Source: CAZAYB01 sp964489215 (GTDB taxonomy: Bacteria > Planctomycetota > Phycisphaerae > Sedimentisphaerales > Anaerohalosphaeraceae). Taken from it: DNA of 7,635 nucleotides. The notes under the pieces are model-generated. The model was not told the DNA's origin. It did not search any database and worked only from the letters and a program-made list of their open reading frames with translations. The stretch spans positions 1 through 7,635 of the forward strand of contig CAZAYB010000152.1 of the NCBI GenBank assembly GCA_964489215.1, in the 5' to 3' direction. A program made the translations under genes and the position numbers. Numbering within the stretch: the stretch's first letter is position 1; every line of letters begins with the position of its first letter. Positions 1 to 6,383 of this stretch are shown in pieces.

Positions 1-1685
1 TCGCCGAGCCAGACAACATAAACATTGTCCGTATCCAGGGCCGTCCTGACAATTTCATAGTCATTGCTAGTAAGATCGACAGCCGTTACAACAAGTATCA
101 CTCCCGCATCAAGAATAAGGTTCGCAACCTCGGCAACTCTTCTGAGGTGCTCATCACGATTACCCTGCTTTCCGGATACTTTTATATCTGCGTCAACTCC
201 GTAAAGAATGTTACCTATTCCCAGAAAATAAATTATTTTGCCTTCACCGAAAAGCCTTGCCTCCAGTACTTTTGAAAGCGTTTTTTTACCGGTGCTCTGG
301 CTGCCCGTAACCAGTATCAAACTTGCTTTTTGATTATATCTTTCAGCCCTGTCTTCTTTGCTTATAGACCCTGTTTCCCATTTATAGTTACGGGTCATTA
401 CATACTCACGCACCCACTCCTGCTTGTCATCGAGAGCCTGTCGTATTATTCCACCGCCGCGAATTTCATAGTCATCGATGATAACGAATCTGCTGGTAAC
501 TGCAAGGTCGTCGGCAAGGTCAAAAGCTATTGCGTTAGTAGTCGATAACACACATTCGGCCACGTCATGATAGCTCACCTGATCCGCTTTTTCATTTGCA
601 TCCAGGCTTGAACCGTCGATTACTCTTACCACTTCATCAAGCGTCACTTTTTCCTTAGCTGTCCCGATTTTTATATGGTAATCCTTGTTTTTAACTAAAG
701 GCTCTTTGCCCATCCAGAACAGGCTAACCTTTAGCTTTGTTGTTACCTTAGGCACAAGCTGCTTATCTTTAACCGCTAACTGTCCGCGGTGAATATATAT
801 CTGCTCATCAAGGGTAAAGGCACAGGCGTGACCTGCGGATATTTTCGATTGTTTACCATTATTAAAAGCTTCAATTGTCTTTACCCTGCTCCTTTTACCG
901 GAAGGATAGAATATAACTTCATCTCCTTCTTCAAGCTGCCCTGTTTCTGCCGTCCCTACCACAATTCTTCTTTTATCGCCTGACTTGGTAAACTTATAGA
1001 CATCCTGGACAGGCATTCTAAACGGTTTTTCTATAGGCAAAGGTTCCTTCTGAAAATTTTCCATTGCCTCAAGAACAGTCGGACCGGTATACCATTGCAT
1101 ATTATTGCTTTGCAATGAAATGTTGTCGCCTTTCATTCCGCTCGCCGGTATAAAAATTCCCGAAAGACCGATGTTTTTCAAAAACTCGCTGTATTGCTTA
1201 ACAACTTTCTCAAAAACTTCCTTGTCATATCTTACAAGGTCCATTTTATTTACGACAACGAACATTTGCTTTATTCCGAGCATACCCAGCAGATACCCGT
1301 GCCTTTTACTGTTCTCCTGTACCCCTTCTTCTGCGTCAATAACAAGTATCGCAGCCTCGGACCTCGAAGCGCCGGTTACCATGTTCTTTAAAAATTCGAT
1401 ATGTCCGGGCGCATCGATAATAATATAATCTCTTTTTTCGGTTTTGAAAAACACCCTTGCAGAATCAATGGTTATTCCCTGTGACTGTTCGTCCTTAAGA
1501 GCGTCCAGCAGAAACGCATACTCAAAAGGTTTTGAATTTTTCCTGCAGTTTTCCTTAACCTGTTCAAGTTTACCGTCCGGCAAAGCGTTGGTATCCGCGA
1601 GCATCCTTCCTATCACAGTGCTCTTGCCGTGGTCAACGTGTCCTGCTATTACCACATCCATTCTGCTTCTGTCAATGTCATTCAT
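1..1685 (-). CDS. cysN: Sulfate adenylyltransferase GTPase subunit CysN with degenerate C-terminal CysC-like domain (3' end cut off by window)
   Basis: GTP-hydrolysing subunit of ATP sulfurylase, which with CysD turns sulfate and ATP into APS in the cytoplasm. 561 codons are visible before the left edge cuts the gene. The elongation-factor-like G domain shows GHVDHGKS (residues 15-22), the switch segment QGITID (69-74), DAPGH (91-95) and NKMD (146-149). Beta-barrel domains follow, ending near RFVIIDDYEIRGGGII (399-414). From about residue 450 a domain resembling APS kinase begins, but its P-loop reads GSQSTGKKT (461-469), with Lys where the Walker A Ser/Thr should be, and the usual DGD nucleotide motif reads GIGN. 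I therefore infer that this domain is not an active kinase. The ATG at 1685 lies 32 nt after cysD, with a weak GGAG 11 nt upstream. The frame was read through without interruption. The remaining uncertainty is the missing C-terminus. Confidence 0.95.
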   Translation of the reverse strand, partial: MNDIDRSRMDVVIAGHVDHGKSTVIGRMLADTNALPDGKLEQVKENCRKNSKPFEYAFLLDALKDEQSQGITIDSARVFFKTEKRDYIIIDAPGHIEFLKNMVTGASRSEAAILVIDAEEGVQENSKRHGYLLGMLGIKQMFVVVNKMDLVRYDKEVFEKVVKQYSEFLKNIGLSGIFIPASGMKGDNISLQSNNMQWYTGPTVLEAMENFQKEPLPIEKPFRMPVQDVYKFTKSGDKRRIVVGTAETGQLEEGDEVIFYPSGKRSRVKTIEAFNNGKQSKISAGHACAFTLDEQIYIHRGQLAVKDKQLVPKVTTKLKVSLFWMGKEPLVKNKDYHIKIGTAKEKVTLDEVVRVIDGSSLDANEKADQVSYHDVAECVLSTTNAIAFDLADDLAVTSRFVIIDDYEIRGGGIIRQALDDKQEWVREYVMTRNYKWETGSISKEDRAERYNQKASLILVTGSQSTGKKTLSKVLEARLFGEGKIIYFLGIGNILYGVDADIKVSGKQGNRDEHLRRVAEVANLILDAGVILVVTAVDLTSNDYEIVRTALDTDNVYVVWLG

Positions 1686-1717
1686 GCTGAACTTATCTCC
1701 GGAGCAATTTCCAATTT

Positions 1718-2599
1718 TTACATATATCCGTCACGTCTTAATGTTTCCAGTCCGCCGCCGTCCTCTTTGTCCTGTTCTCTGCCTGACCTCTCAGCGATGT
1801 TTCTAAGCTGGCCGCTCCTTAGTTCCTGAATAATGTCAGCGGCATTTTTCGATGCTGATTTTATAGGAGTTGTGCAAGGCCAGCAACCGAGAGAACGGTA
1901 CCTCGTCCCCTGGCCCTGGTCGTAATAAAGCGAAACAGTAGGGATATTTTCCCTTTGGATATATTCCCATATATTCAGCTCTGTCCAGTCAAGCAACGGG
2001 TGGATTCGTACATGGGTACCCGGAGCAAAATCTGTCTTGTATTGGTTCCAGAACTCAGGGGGCTGATCGGCAATGTCCCATTCATTTTCACGGTCTCGGG
2101 GACTAAAGTACCTTTCCTTGCTCCTTGAGCCTTCCTCATCTGCACGAACACCGACAATAACTCCGGTAAAAGGTTCATTGTTGGAATCAATTTCATAAGA
2201 ACCTTTGGCATGGTTGAATCTGTATCTGGGCCAGCTTCCGTTTAATGTATTTTTAAGAGCCGTGGACTTGAGCAGCTGACAGCATTTTATTCTGTCAACA
2301 TTTTTATCCGGAAACGTCTGCTTATTATCAATTGCCTCTTTGTTCATTCCGTAAATCATGTTCAGCTGCCATTGAGCGGTAAGTCTGTCGCGGTATTCGA
2401 TCATTTCGGGTATTTTAAACGACGTGTCAATGTGAACCAGAGGAAACGGTACATGTCCGAGGAACGCTTTTCTTGCAAGCCAAAGCAGTACTGTACTGTC
2501 TTTGCCGATTGACCAGAGCATACACATATTATTGAAGTTTGCATAAGCTTCTCTTAGTATATAAACGCTTGTGCTTTCGAGCTGATCGAGATGGTTCAT
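1718..2599 (-). CDS. cysD: Sulfate adenylyltransferase small subunit CysD, short form with CC...CxxC cysteines
   Basis: Adenylylating subunit of ATP sulfurylase, PP-loop (adenine nucleotide alpha hydrolase) family, partner of CysN. The 293-residue protein has the PP-motif SIGKDS (30-35), HIDTS (56-60), the family signature VRADEEGSRSKER (151-163), QPPEFW (179-184) and HPLLDWTELNIWEYI (200-214). It ends in GYM, like the GYF end of classical CysD. It lacks the loop that in E. coli-type CysD lies before the RFRTLGCWPLTG motif; here that motif is YRSLGCWPCTTPI. Cysteines at 106, 107, 239 and 242 make a CC...CxxC pattern like the [4Fe-4S] ligands of APS reductase, although the rest of the protein is clearly CysD. 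Residues about 121-146 look like an insertion. I prefer the ATG at 2599, with GAAGG 6 nt upstream and a 2-nt gap after cysC, over an in-frame TTG at 2614 that would overlap cysC. Confidence 0.95.
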   Translation of the reverse strand: MNHLDQLESTSVYILREAYANFNNMCMLWSIGKDSTVLLWLARKAFLGHVPFPLVHIDTSFKIPEMIEYRDRLTAQWQLNMIYGMNKEAIDNKQTFPDKNVDRIKCCQLLKSTALKNTLNGSWPRYRFNHAKGSYEIDSNNEPFTGVIVGVRADEEGSRSKERYFSPRDRENEWDIADQPPEFWNQYKTDFAPGTHVRIHPLLDWTELNIWEYIQRENIPTVSLYYDQGQGTRYRSLGCWPCTTPIKSASKNAADIIQELRSGQLRNIAERSGREQDKEDGGGLETLRRDGYM

Positions 2600-2601
2600 T
2601 T

Positions 2602-3126
2602 TTAACCTTCGCAAAACTTATCTATATAATTGATGACTTTACTTACGCTTTGCTGGATTTCTTCGCTATCGGTATTTATAGTTATTTCAGGTTTATCAGG
2701 GGGTTGGTAGGGGTCGTCAATGCCCGTGAAATTTTTAATTTCTCCCTTGCGGACTTTTTTATACAGTCCTTTTACGTCTCTTTTTTCACATTCCTCAATA
2801 GAGGCGCAAACGTAAACCTCGATGAAGTTTTTACACATTGAACGTACAAAATTCCTTGTATCTTTGTAAGGTGATATAAAAGAGCATATAACTGTTACGC
2901 CGTGTTTTTCCAGCAGTGATGCCATATAACCTACCCTTTTTATATGATCATCCCTCTGCTGTTTTGAGAAGCCGGTCTTGGGAAAAAATTCCCTCATGAC
3001 ATCGCCGTCCAGTTTCTCGATACGCTCTGTCTGGGTGGAAAGTTTATTAAAAATAATATCTGCCAGGGTGCTTTTACCTGCACCTGACAATCCTGTAAAC
3101 CATAATACAAAAGATTGTTTTATCAT
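2602..3126 (-). CDS. cysC: Adenylyl-sulfate kinase CysC (stand-alone)
   Basis: Phosphorylates APS at the 3' position with ATP to give PAPS, following ATP sulfurylase in sulfate activation; cytoplasmic. The 174-residue protein is the usual size for a single-domain APS kinase. It has an intact Walker A GLSGAGKST (12-20), the DGD motif (40-42), the RDDHIKRVGY segment (58-67), the FISPYKDTR substrate motif (83-91), the lid segment KRDVKGLYKK (115-124) and KNFTGIDDPYQPP (131-143). The ATG at 3126 has AGGAAG 6 nt upstream. It is the first gene of the leftward operon cysC-cysD-cysN. It appears to be the only intact APS kinase here, because the CysC-like domain on CysN has a broken P-loop. No reductase or sulfotransferase is visible to show where the PAPS goes. 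Confidence 0.97.
   Translation of the reverse strand: MIKQSFVLWFTGLSGAGKSTLADIIFNKLSTQTERIEKLDGDVMREFFPKTGFSKQQRDDHIKRVGYMASLLEKHGVTVICSFISPYKDTRNFVRSMCKNFIEVYVCASIEECEKRDVKGLYKKVRKGEIKNFTGIDDPYQPPDKPEITINTDSEEIQQSVSKVINYIDKFCEG
2606..2610 (-). promoter_or_regulatory. Ribosome binding site that decides the cysD start
   Basis: GAAGG on the minus strand, inside the last codons of cysC and 6 nt before the ATG at 2599. It supports this start over the upstream TTG at 2614 and suggests tight translational linkage of cysC and cysD. Confidence 0.7.
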
Positions 3127-3178
3127 ATACCGCTTCCTGCGTCCGATAAAAACTCAATAAGCATTTCTATAATCCATT

Positions 3179-3202
3179 AAGATATGTTTTTAATCATATC
3201 TT
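3179..3202. promoter_or_regulatory. Perfect 8-bp inverted repeat upstream of cysC (candidate operator)
   Basis: AAGATATG at 3179-3186 and its exact complement CATATCTT at 3195-3202, with an 8-nt AT-rich spacer. It lies about 53-76 nt upstream of the cysC start, where the -35 region of a cys promoter could be; a possible minus-strand -10 (TATAGA) is at 3166-3171, with no convincing -35. The spacing (centre-to-centre 16 bp) suits a dimeric DNA-binding protein. There is no T-run to make it a terminator. The regulator cannot be named. Confidence 0.45.
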
Positions 3203-3286
3203 CGACATTTAGCAATTATTTTATGAGAAGAATTTACAACAAATTGCCGTATTAAACATTATAAACAGCTGATGTAATGTTTTTTT

Positions 3287-3315
3287 TTGACTATTTACGC
3301 CAATTAGGATATTAT
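3287..3315 (+). promoter_or_regulatory. Sigma70-type promoter of the first peptidase gene
   Basis: The -35 hexamer TTGACT (3287-3292) and -10 hexamer TATTAT (3310-3315) each match the consensus at 5 of 6 positions, with an exact 17-bp spacer. A run of T precedes the -35. Transcription would start near 3322, giving a leader of about 24 nt before the ATG at 3346. This rules out the longer in-frame start at 3277, which would lie upstream of the transcript. Confidence 0.75.
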
Positions 3316-3331
3316 ATAGTATATATATTTC

Positions 3332-3337
3332 AGGAGG
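3332..3337 (+). promoter_or_regulatory. Ribosome binding site that decides the start of the first peptidase gene
   Basis: Consensus AGGAGG, 8 nt before the ATG at 3346. It places the start 23 codons inside the longest open frame and leaves a normal signal peptide at the N-terminus. Confidence 0.9.
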
Positions 3338-3345
3338 ATAAATCC

Positions 3346-4548
3346 ATGAAGGATAAATTGAGCAGGATGTCGCTAAGTATTTTCTTTTTAATTACTTGTG
3401 TTTTATGTTGCCGGGTATTTGGCGATACTTTCACAAAAATTTCAGGAACCGGGGTCTATCATGGGTATGCTAAAAGCAAGAATGTATCCGGAAAAAACCT
3501 TGTTGAAACAGTAGAAAAAGGTCCTTTGTATCTTAACCTTGCCGAATATGATATTGAATACAACTCCAAAGGCAGAAACGATTTTGTCTCCTTAATACAG
3601 ATTAATGACCAGATACATCTGGAAATGGAGACCAGGGAGTTTGAAAAGGCCCTTAAATACGAAGCTGACCGCGGTCCTTTGTTTATATTGATTGAAATTG
3701 ATTCGCCCGGGGGACGAGTTGACCTTGCCATAAGGATGTGCAACGAACTTACAAGCCTTAATTACTGCAAAACAGTGGCTTACATAGGAGGGGGCAAATT
3801 CGGCGGTGCCTTTTCAGCAGGAGCTGCTCTGGCACTTGCATGCGATATGATATACATGGCGGATAATACCGTAATTGGCGCTGCGACTATGATAACCGTC
3901 AGTAAAGAGGGTAAGCCTGAGGATATTAATGATGCTATGGGGGAGGATACCGGCGAGAAAATGGGCTCTGCATGGAGAAATTACCTTGCCTCGCTCGCAC
4001 AGCGAAACGGAAGAAGCCCTATGCTCGCTAAGGCGATGGAAGATAAGGACATCGAAGTAATTGAGGTTAAACAGGATGGAAAAAGCAGGTTCATTGATCC
4101 TGTAAATAAAAGAGCAGGACAGAAAGTTGTAAAAACATGGAGCAAAAAAGGCTCACTTCTTACACTTACCGCTGGCGATGCTGTAAAATCCAAAATGGCA
4201 GATGGGATTGCTCCTTCAAGGTCGCATGTTTTGGTAAAACTTGACGCAGGTGGCAAAAAAGTTGTTGCTAATCAGCAAATGGCCGAAGTCAGGCAAAAAT
4301 ACGACCTTATTATAAGCAGGTTAAAGACACTTGATGCCAGGATGGATCTTGGAATTCGTAAACTCAACAGCACAAACAGCAGGAGAACTGCACTTAAATC
4401 AATGAGAAGGCTCATCAGGGATACAAAGTATATGCTCAGGATGAAACAGGAGTTTGGTGCAGATATACCCGCAGATGAGGCTAATTTGCAGAGGTTTCTA
4501 AATGCCGTGACGGCTGAATACGAAAACTTAAAGTCTTACAGATACTGA
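3346..4548 (+). CDS. Exported ClpP/SppA/NfeD-fold serine peptidase-like protein, paralogue A
   Basis: A 400-residue protein with a Sec signal peptide (lysines at 2 and 4, hydrophobic core about 9-22, likely cut after VFG at 26), so periplasmic or outside the cell. A shared N-terminal module starts at DTF (27). The peptidase core begins near residue 110 with FILIEIDSPGG (113-123), typical of the crotonase-fold ClpP/SppA/NfeD peptidases. The nucleophile is probably Ser157 in GGAFSAGAALALACD (153-167). The likely general base is Lys205, 12 residues before the LAQRNGR helix, where NfeD-type peptidases carry theirs as I recall them. The core ends near TAGDAVKSKMADG (275-287), and a basic helical region (about 310-400) follows. 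Unlike full NfeD proteins it has no transmembrane domain or C-terminal OB-fold. The start is set by AGGAGG and a good promoter. Peptidase activity is inferred, and the substrate is unknown. Confidence 0.9.
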   Translation: MKDKLSRMSLSIFFLITCVLCCRVFGDTFTKISGTGVYHGYAKSKNVSGKNLVETVEKGPLYLNLAEYDIEYNSKGRNDFVSLIQINDQIHLEMETREFEKALKYEADRGPLFILIEIDSPGGRVDLAIRMCNELTSLNYCKTVAYIGGGKFGGAFSAGAALALACDMIYMADNTVIGAATMITVSKEGKPEDINDAMGEDTGEKMGSAWRNYLASLAQRNGRSPMLAKAMEDKDIEVIEVKQDGKSRFIDPVNKRAGQKVVKTWSKKGSLLTLTAGDAVKSKMADGIAPSRSHVLVKLDAGGKKVVANQQMAEVRQKYDLIISRLKTLDARMDLGIRKLNSTNSRRTALKSMRRLIRDTKYMLRMKQEFGADIPADEANLQRFLNAVTAEYENLKSYRY

Positions 4549-4610
4549 ACAAATCGGCAAAATCTGCAGTATCATAAAATGTTGTTAATCTTCATGTTAG
4601 TATCAAAAGG

Positions 4611-4638
4611 TTGACATTACGAGTTTTTGGAGCATAAT
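4611..4638 (+). promoter_or_regulatory. Sigma70-type promoter of the second peptidase gene
   Basis: A perfect -35 TTGACA (4611-4616) is followed, after 16 bp, by CATAAT (4633-4638), 5 of 6 matches to the -10 consensus. Transcription would begin near 4645, leaving a leader of about 110 nt before the ATG at 4755. No terminator is visible after paralogue A, so read-through from the upstream promoter is also possible. Confidence 0.65.
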
Positions 4639-4740
4639 AAGTATAACAATTACTATAAGATTAATTTAGACCGTTAAAAACGATTATTCAGAAGTTTTTT
4701 AAAATAATGGATTTGATTTCAATTGATGAACATACCTTAA

Positions 4741-4747
4741 AAGGGAG
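4741..4747 (+). promoter_or_regulatory. Ribosome binding site that decides the start of the second peptidase gene
   Basis: AAGGGAG, 7 nt before the ATG at 4755. The longer in-frame ATG at 4707 has no such site and would add 16 residues ahead of a normal signal peptide. Confidence 0.85.
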
Positions 4748-4754
4748 TTTTTTT

Positions 4755-6209
4755 ATGAAGACCGCTAAAAATATTAAAATCGCTGCTTTAATATCTGTTT
4801 TATTTGCTGGTTTGGCATTATCAGATACTTTCAGGAATCTAAAGACCGGCGATACGTTTACGGGTTTTTCAACCACACGTTCGGTAGGGCCCAGGACTTT
4901 GGTTTATAACTCTCAAAAGGACAAGTTTGAGCCTATAGTAATTAAAGAGTGGCAAATAACTATAGACCAGAAGGGCAGAAGGAATCGGGCTGTTATCATA
5001 CCGATTAAGCAGGAGAAGATTCTTCTTTCAAAGGTGATAAGCGAAAAGGTGGCTGATGCTCTTATTGATGCCTCTAATAAAGGCCCGAGATTCATAATTC
5101 TTGAAATGGATTCACCGGGCGGCAGAGGCGAATATATGAAGATAATTGTAGATGCCATTACCGATAAGATAAAGTGTCCGGTGGTTGCTTATATTTCGGG
5201 AGGTCCTTATGCGGGTGTCTACTCATCAGCTGTGGGGATAGCTTTGGCTTGTGACAAAATATTTATGGCAGGCCATTCTACAATGGGCAGTGTGGCGCCT
5301 ATGGCAGGTGCCGGAGATCTTGAGGAGCATAAGCTAAAATACAGCCCCCCGTCACTTCGAATATACGGCGGGTTCCTTTCGGCGCTTGCTCAGCAAAATG
5401 GAAGAGTTTCGGCCGTGGCCGCTGCAATGGTGGATGATAATATAGACATTTTACTTGTAAAGGACCCTCAGGGTAATGCTTCATATGTCAGCAGGTCTGA
5501 CAGAAGCCCGTCGCAAACTATTGTAAAAAGTCTTACCAAGCAGGATTTTGTGACAGTTGAGGACGACCAGCAGGAAAAACAGATAGTAAAGAAATATACA
5601 ATAAATCTTACAGCAGCAGAAGCTGTGGAAGTTGGCATGGCAGATAAAGTGGTTGAAAGCAGAACGGATCTTCTAAGTGCTCTTGATTCAAAGGATGTCG
5701 ATATTGTTTCAGGGCCTGACTTTAAAAGGGACGTTAGAAGGTTCGAGGCAAATGAAAGGAACATGAGAAGTATTTATGCAAGTATAGAATATCTCGAACA
5801 GAGAGTTGCTGAGCTTGACCAGCAGATATATCAAATGAGCCTGAGACAGGATGAAAGTACCGTTACTCGTGAGTATTATCGTAATGAGGGCAGATGGAGC
5901 AGGACACTTGGTTTTGAAGATAGCGATGACACCCCGGGTGACAGGGACAGGTATATCGGTTCAAGCGGAAGACAAAGAGAAGTTGCTGAACGGGAAATTG
6001 TCATGGAAACCCAGAATATCGGAGTTACTATAGAAGATTTGCTTTTTGACCTTGAAATAACCCTCTCAAATCTGCTGGATGATTATTCTGCGGCTGTTAA
6101 TTTTGCAAATCGATATCCGGGTTTGCTTCCTGTCGGAGTTTCATTGAGCGACCTTCAAAAGAAATATGACCAGGTTGCGGTAATGTATGATGATTTGGTA
6201 ATACGCTGA
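4755..6209 (+). CDS. Exported ClpP/SppA/NfeD-fold serine peptidase-like protein, paralogue B, catalytic lysine displaced or lost
   Basis: A 484-residue paralogue of the preceding gene. It has a Sec signal peptide (lysines at 2, 5 and 8; hydrophobic 9-22; likely cut near residue 23) and the same N-terminal module from DTF (24). The core includes FIILEMDSPGG (113-123), a candidate nucleophile Ser157 in AGVYSSAVGIALACD (153-167), the helix LAQQNGR (211-217) and LTAAEAVEVGMADKVV (285-300). The residue aligned without gaps to Lys205 of paralogue A is Pro199; the nearest lysines are 193 and 195, so the dyad may be shifted or absent. The C-terminal region (about 320-484) is longer than in A: a likely coiled coil (about 326-365), a charged Gly/Asp/Arg-rich linker (about 366-410), then more helices. 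No transmembrane segment follows the signal peptide. It could be an active peptidase or a catalytically impaired partner of A. Confidence 0.9.
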   Translation: MKTAKNIKIAALISVLFAGLALSDTFRNLKTGDTFTGFSTTRSVGPRTLVYNSQKDKFEPIVIKEWQITIDQKGRRNRAVIIPIKQEKILLSKVISEKVADALIDASNKGPRFIILEMDSPGGRGEYMKIIVDAITDKIKCPVVAYISGGPYAGVYSSAVGIALACDKIFMAGHSTMGSVAPMAGAGDLEEHKLKYSPPSLRIYGGFLSALAQQNGRVSAVAAAMVDDNIDILLVKDPQGNASYVSRSDRSPSQTIVKSLTKQDFVTVEDDQQEKQIVKKYTINLTAAEAVEVGMADKVVESRTDLLSALDSKDVDIVSGPDFKRDVRRFEANERNMRSIYASIEYLEQRVAELDQQIYQMSLRQDESTVTREYYRNEGRWSRTLGFEDSDDTPGDRDRYIGSSGRQREVAEREIVMETQNIGVTIEDLLFDLEITLSNLLDDYSAAVNFANRYPGLLPVGVSLSDLQKKYDQVAVMYDDLVIR

Positions 6210-6259
6210 TATGAACCAGTATCCTGCTGCTTGGCCTGATTAAACCATCTCCCTGCATT

Positions 6260-6296
6260 TATTGTAAGATGTAAGGGTTTTTACACGTCAACAATA
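6260..6296 (+). other. Imperfect stem-loop between paralogue B and the lipoprotein gene
   Basis: The outer arms TATTGT (6260-6265) and ACAATA (6291-6296) pair over 6 bp. The inner arms TGTAA (6270-6274) and TTACA (6281-6285) pair over 5 bp around the loop GGGTTT, with an internal bulge. There is no T-run after it, so it is not a classical intrinsic terminator. It may affect mRNA ends after paralogue B or be a protein-binding dyad. I see no clear sigma70 promoter for the lipoprotein gene nearby; TTGATC at 6321 with TACAAC 15 bp further on is the best weak candidate. Confidence 0.35.
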
Positions 6297-6383
6297 GGGG
6301 ATTTCCTTATAGATAAATCATTGATCAGGGGCTAATATCTATACAACTTTGAAAATGATACTAATGAATTAAGGGAGTAAATG

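Noticed and set aside
1105..1428. Rightward open frame of 107 codons opposite cysN
   Set aside because: It lies antisense within the G-domain coding region of cysN, which has clear motifs; the product has no recognisable features.
1718..2599. Reading cysD as an APS or PAPS reductase because of the CC...CxxC cysteines
   Set aside because: The VRADEEGSRSKER, QPPEFW and HPLLDWTELNIWEYI motifs and the pairing with cysN mark it as ATP sulfurylase CysD; the C-terminal reductase cysteine motif (ECGLH type) is absent.
2539..2841. Rightward open frame of 100 codons opposite the cysC/cysD junction
   Set aside because: It covers the ends of two well-supported genes on the other strand and has no ribosome binding site or family resemblance.
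3127..3276. Possible SAM or other sulfur-related riboswitch upstream of cysC
   Set aside because: The leader is short and AT-rich and has only one 8-bp dyad; none of the conserved elements of a SAM riboswitch was recognised.
3277..3345. N-terminal extension of paralogue A from the ATG at 3277
   Set aside because: The promoter -35 and -10 lie inside it, AGGAGG precedes the later ATG, and the extension would bury a normal signal peptide.
3424..4548. Paralogue A as a lipoprotein because of the cysteines at residues 18, 21 and 22
   Set aside because: The residues before these cysteines do not fit a lipobox with Ala/Gly/Ser at -1; a signal peptidase I site after VFG fits better.
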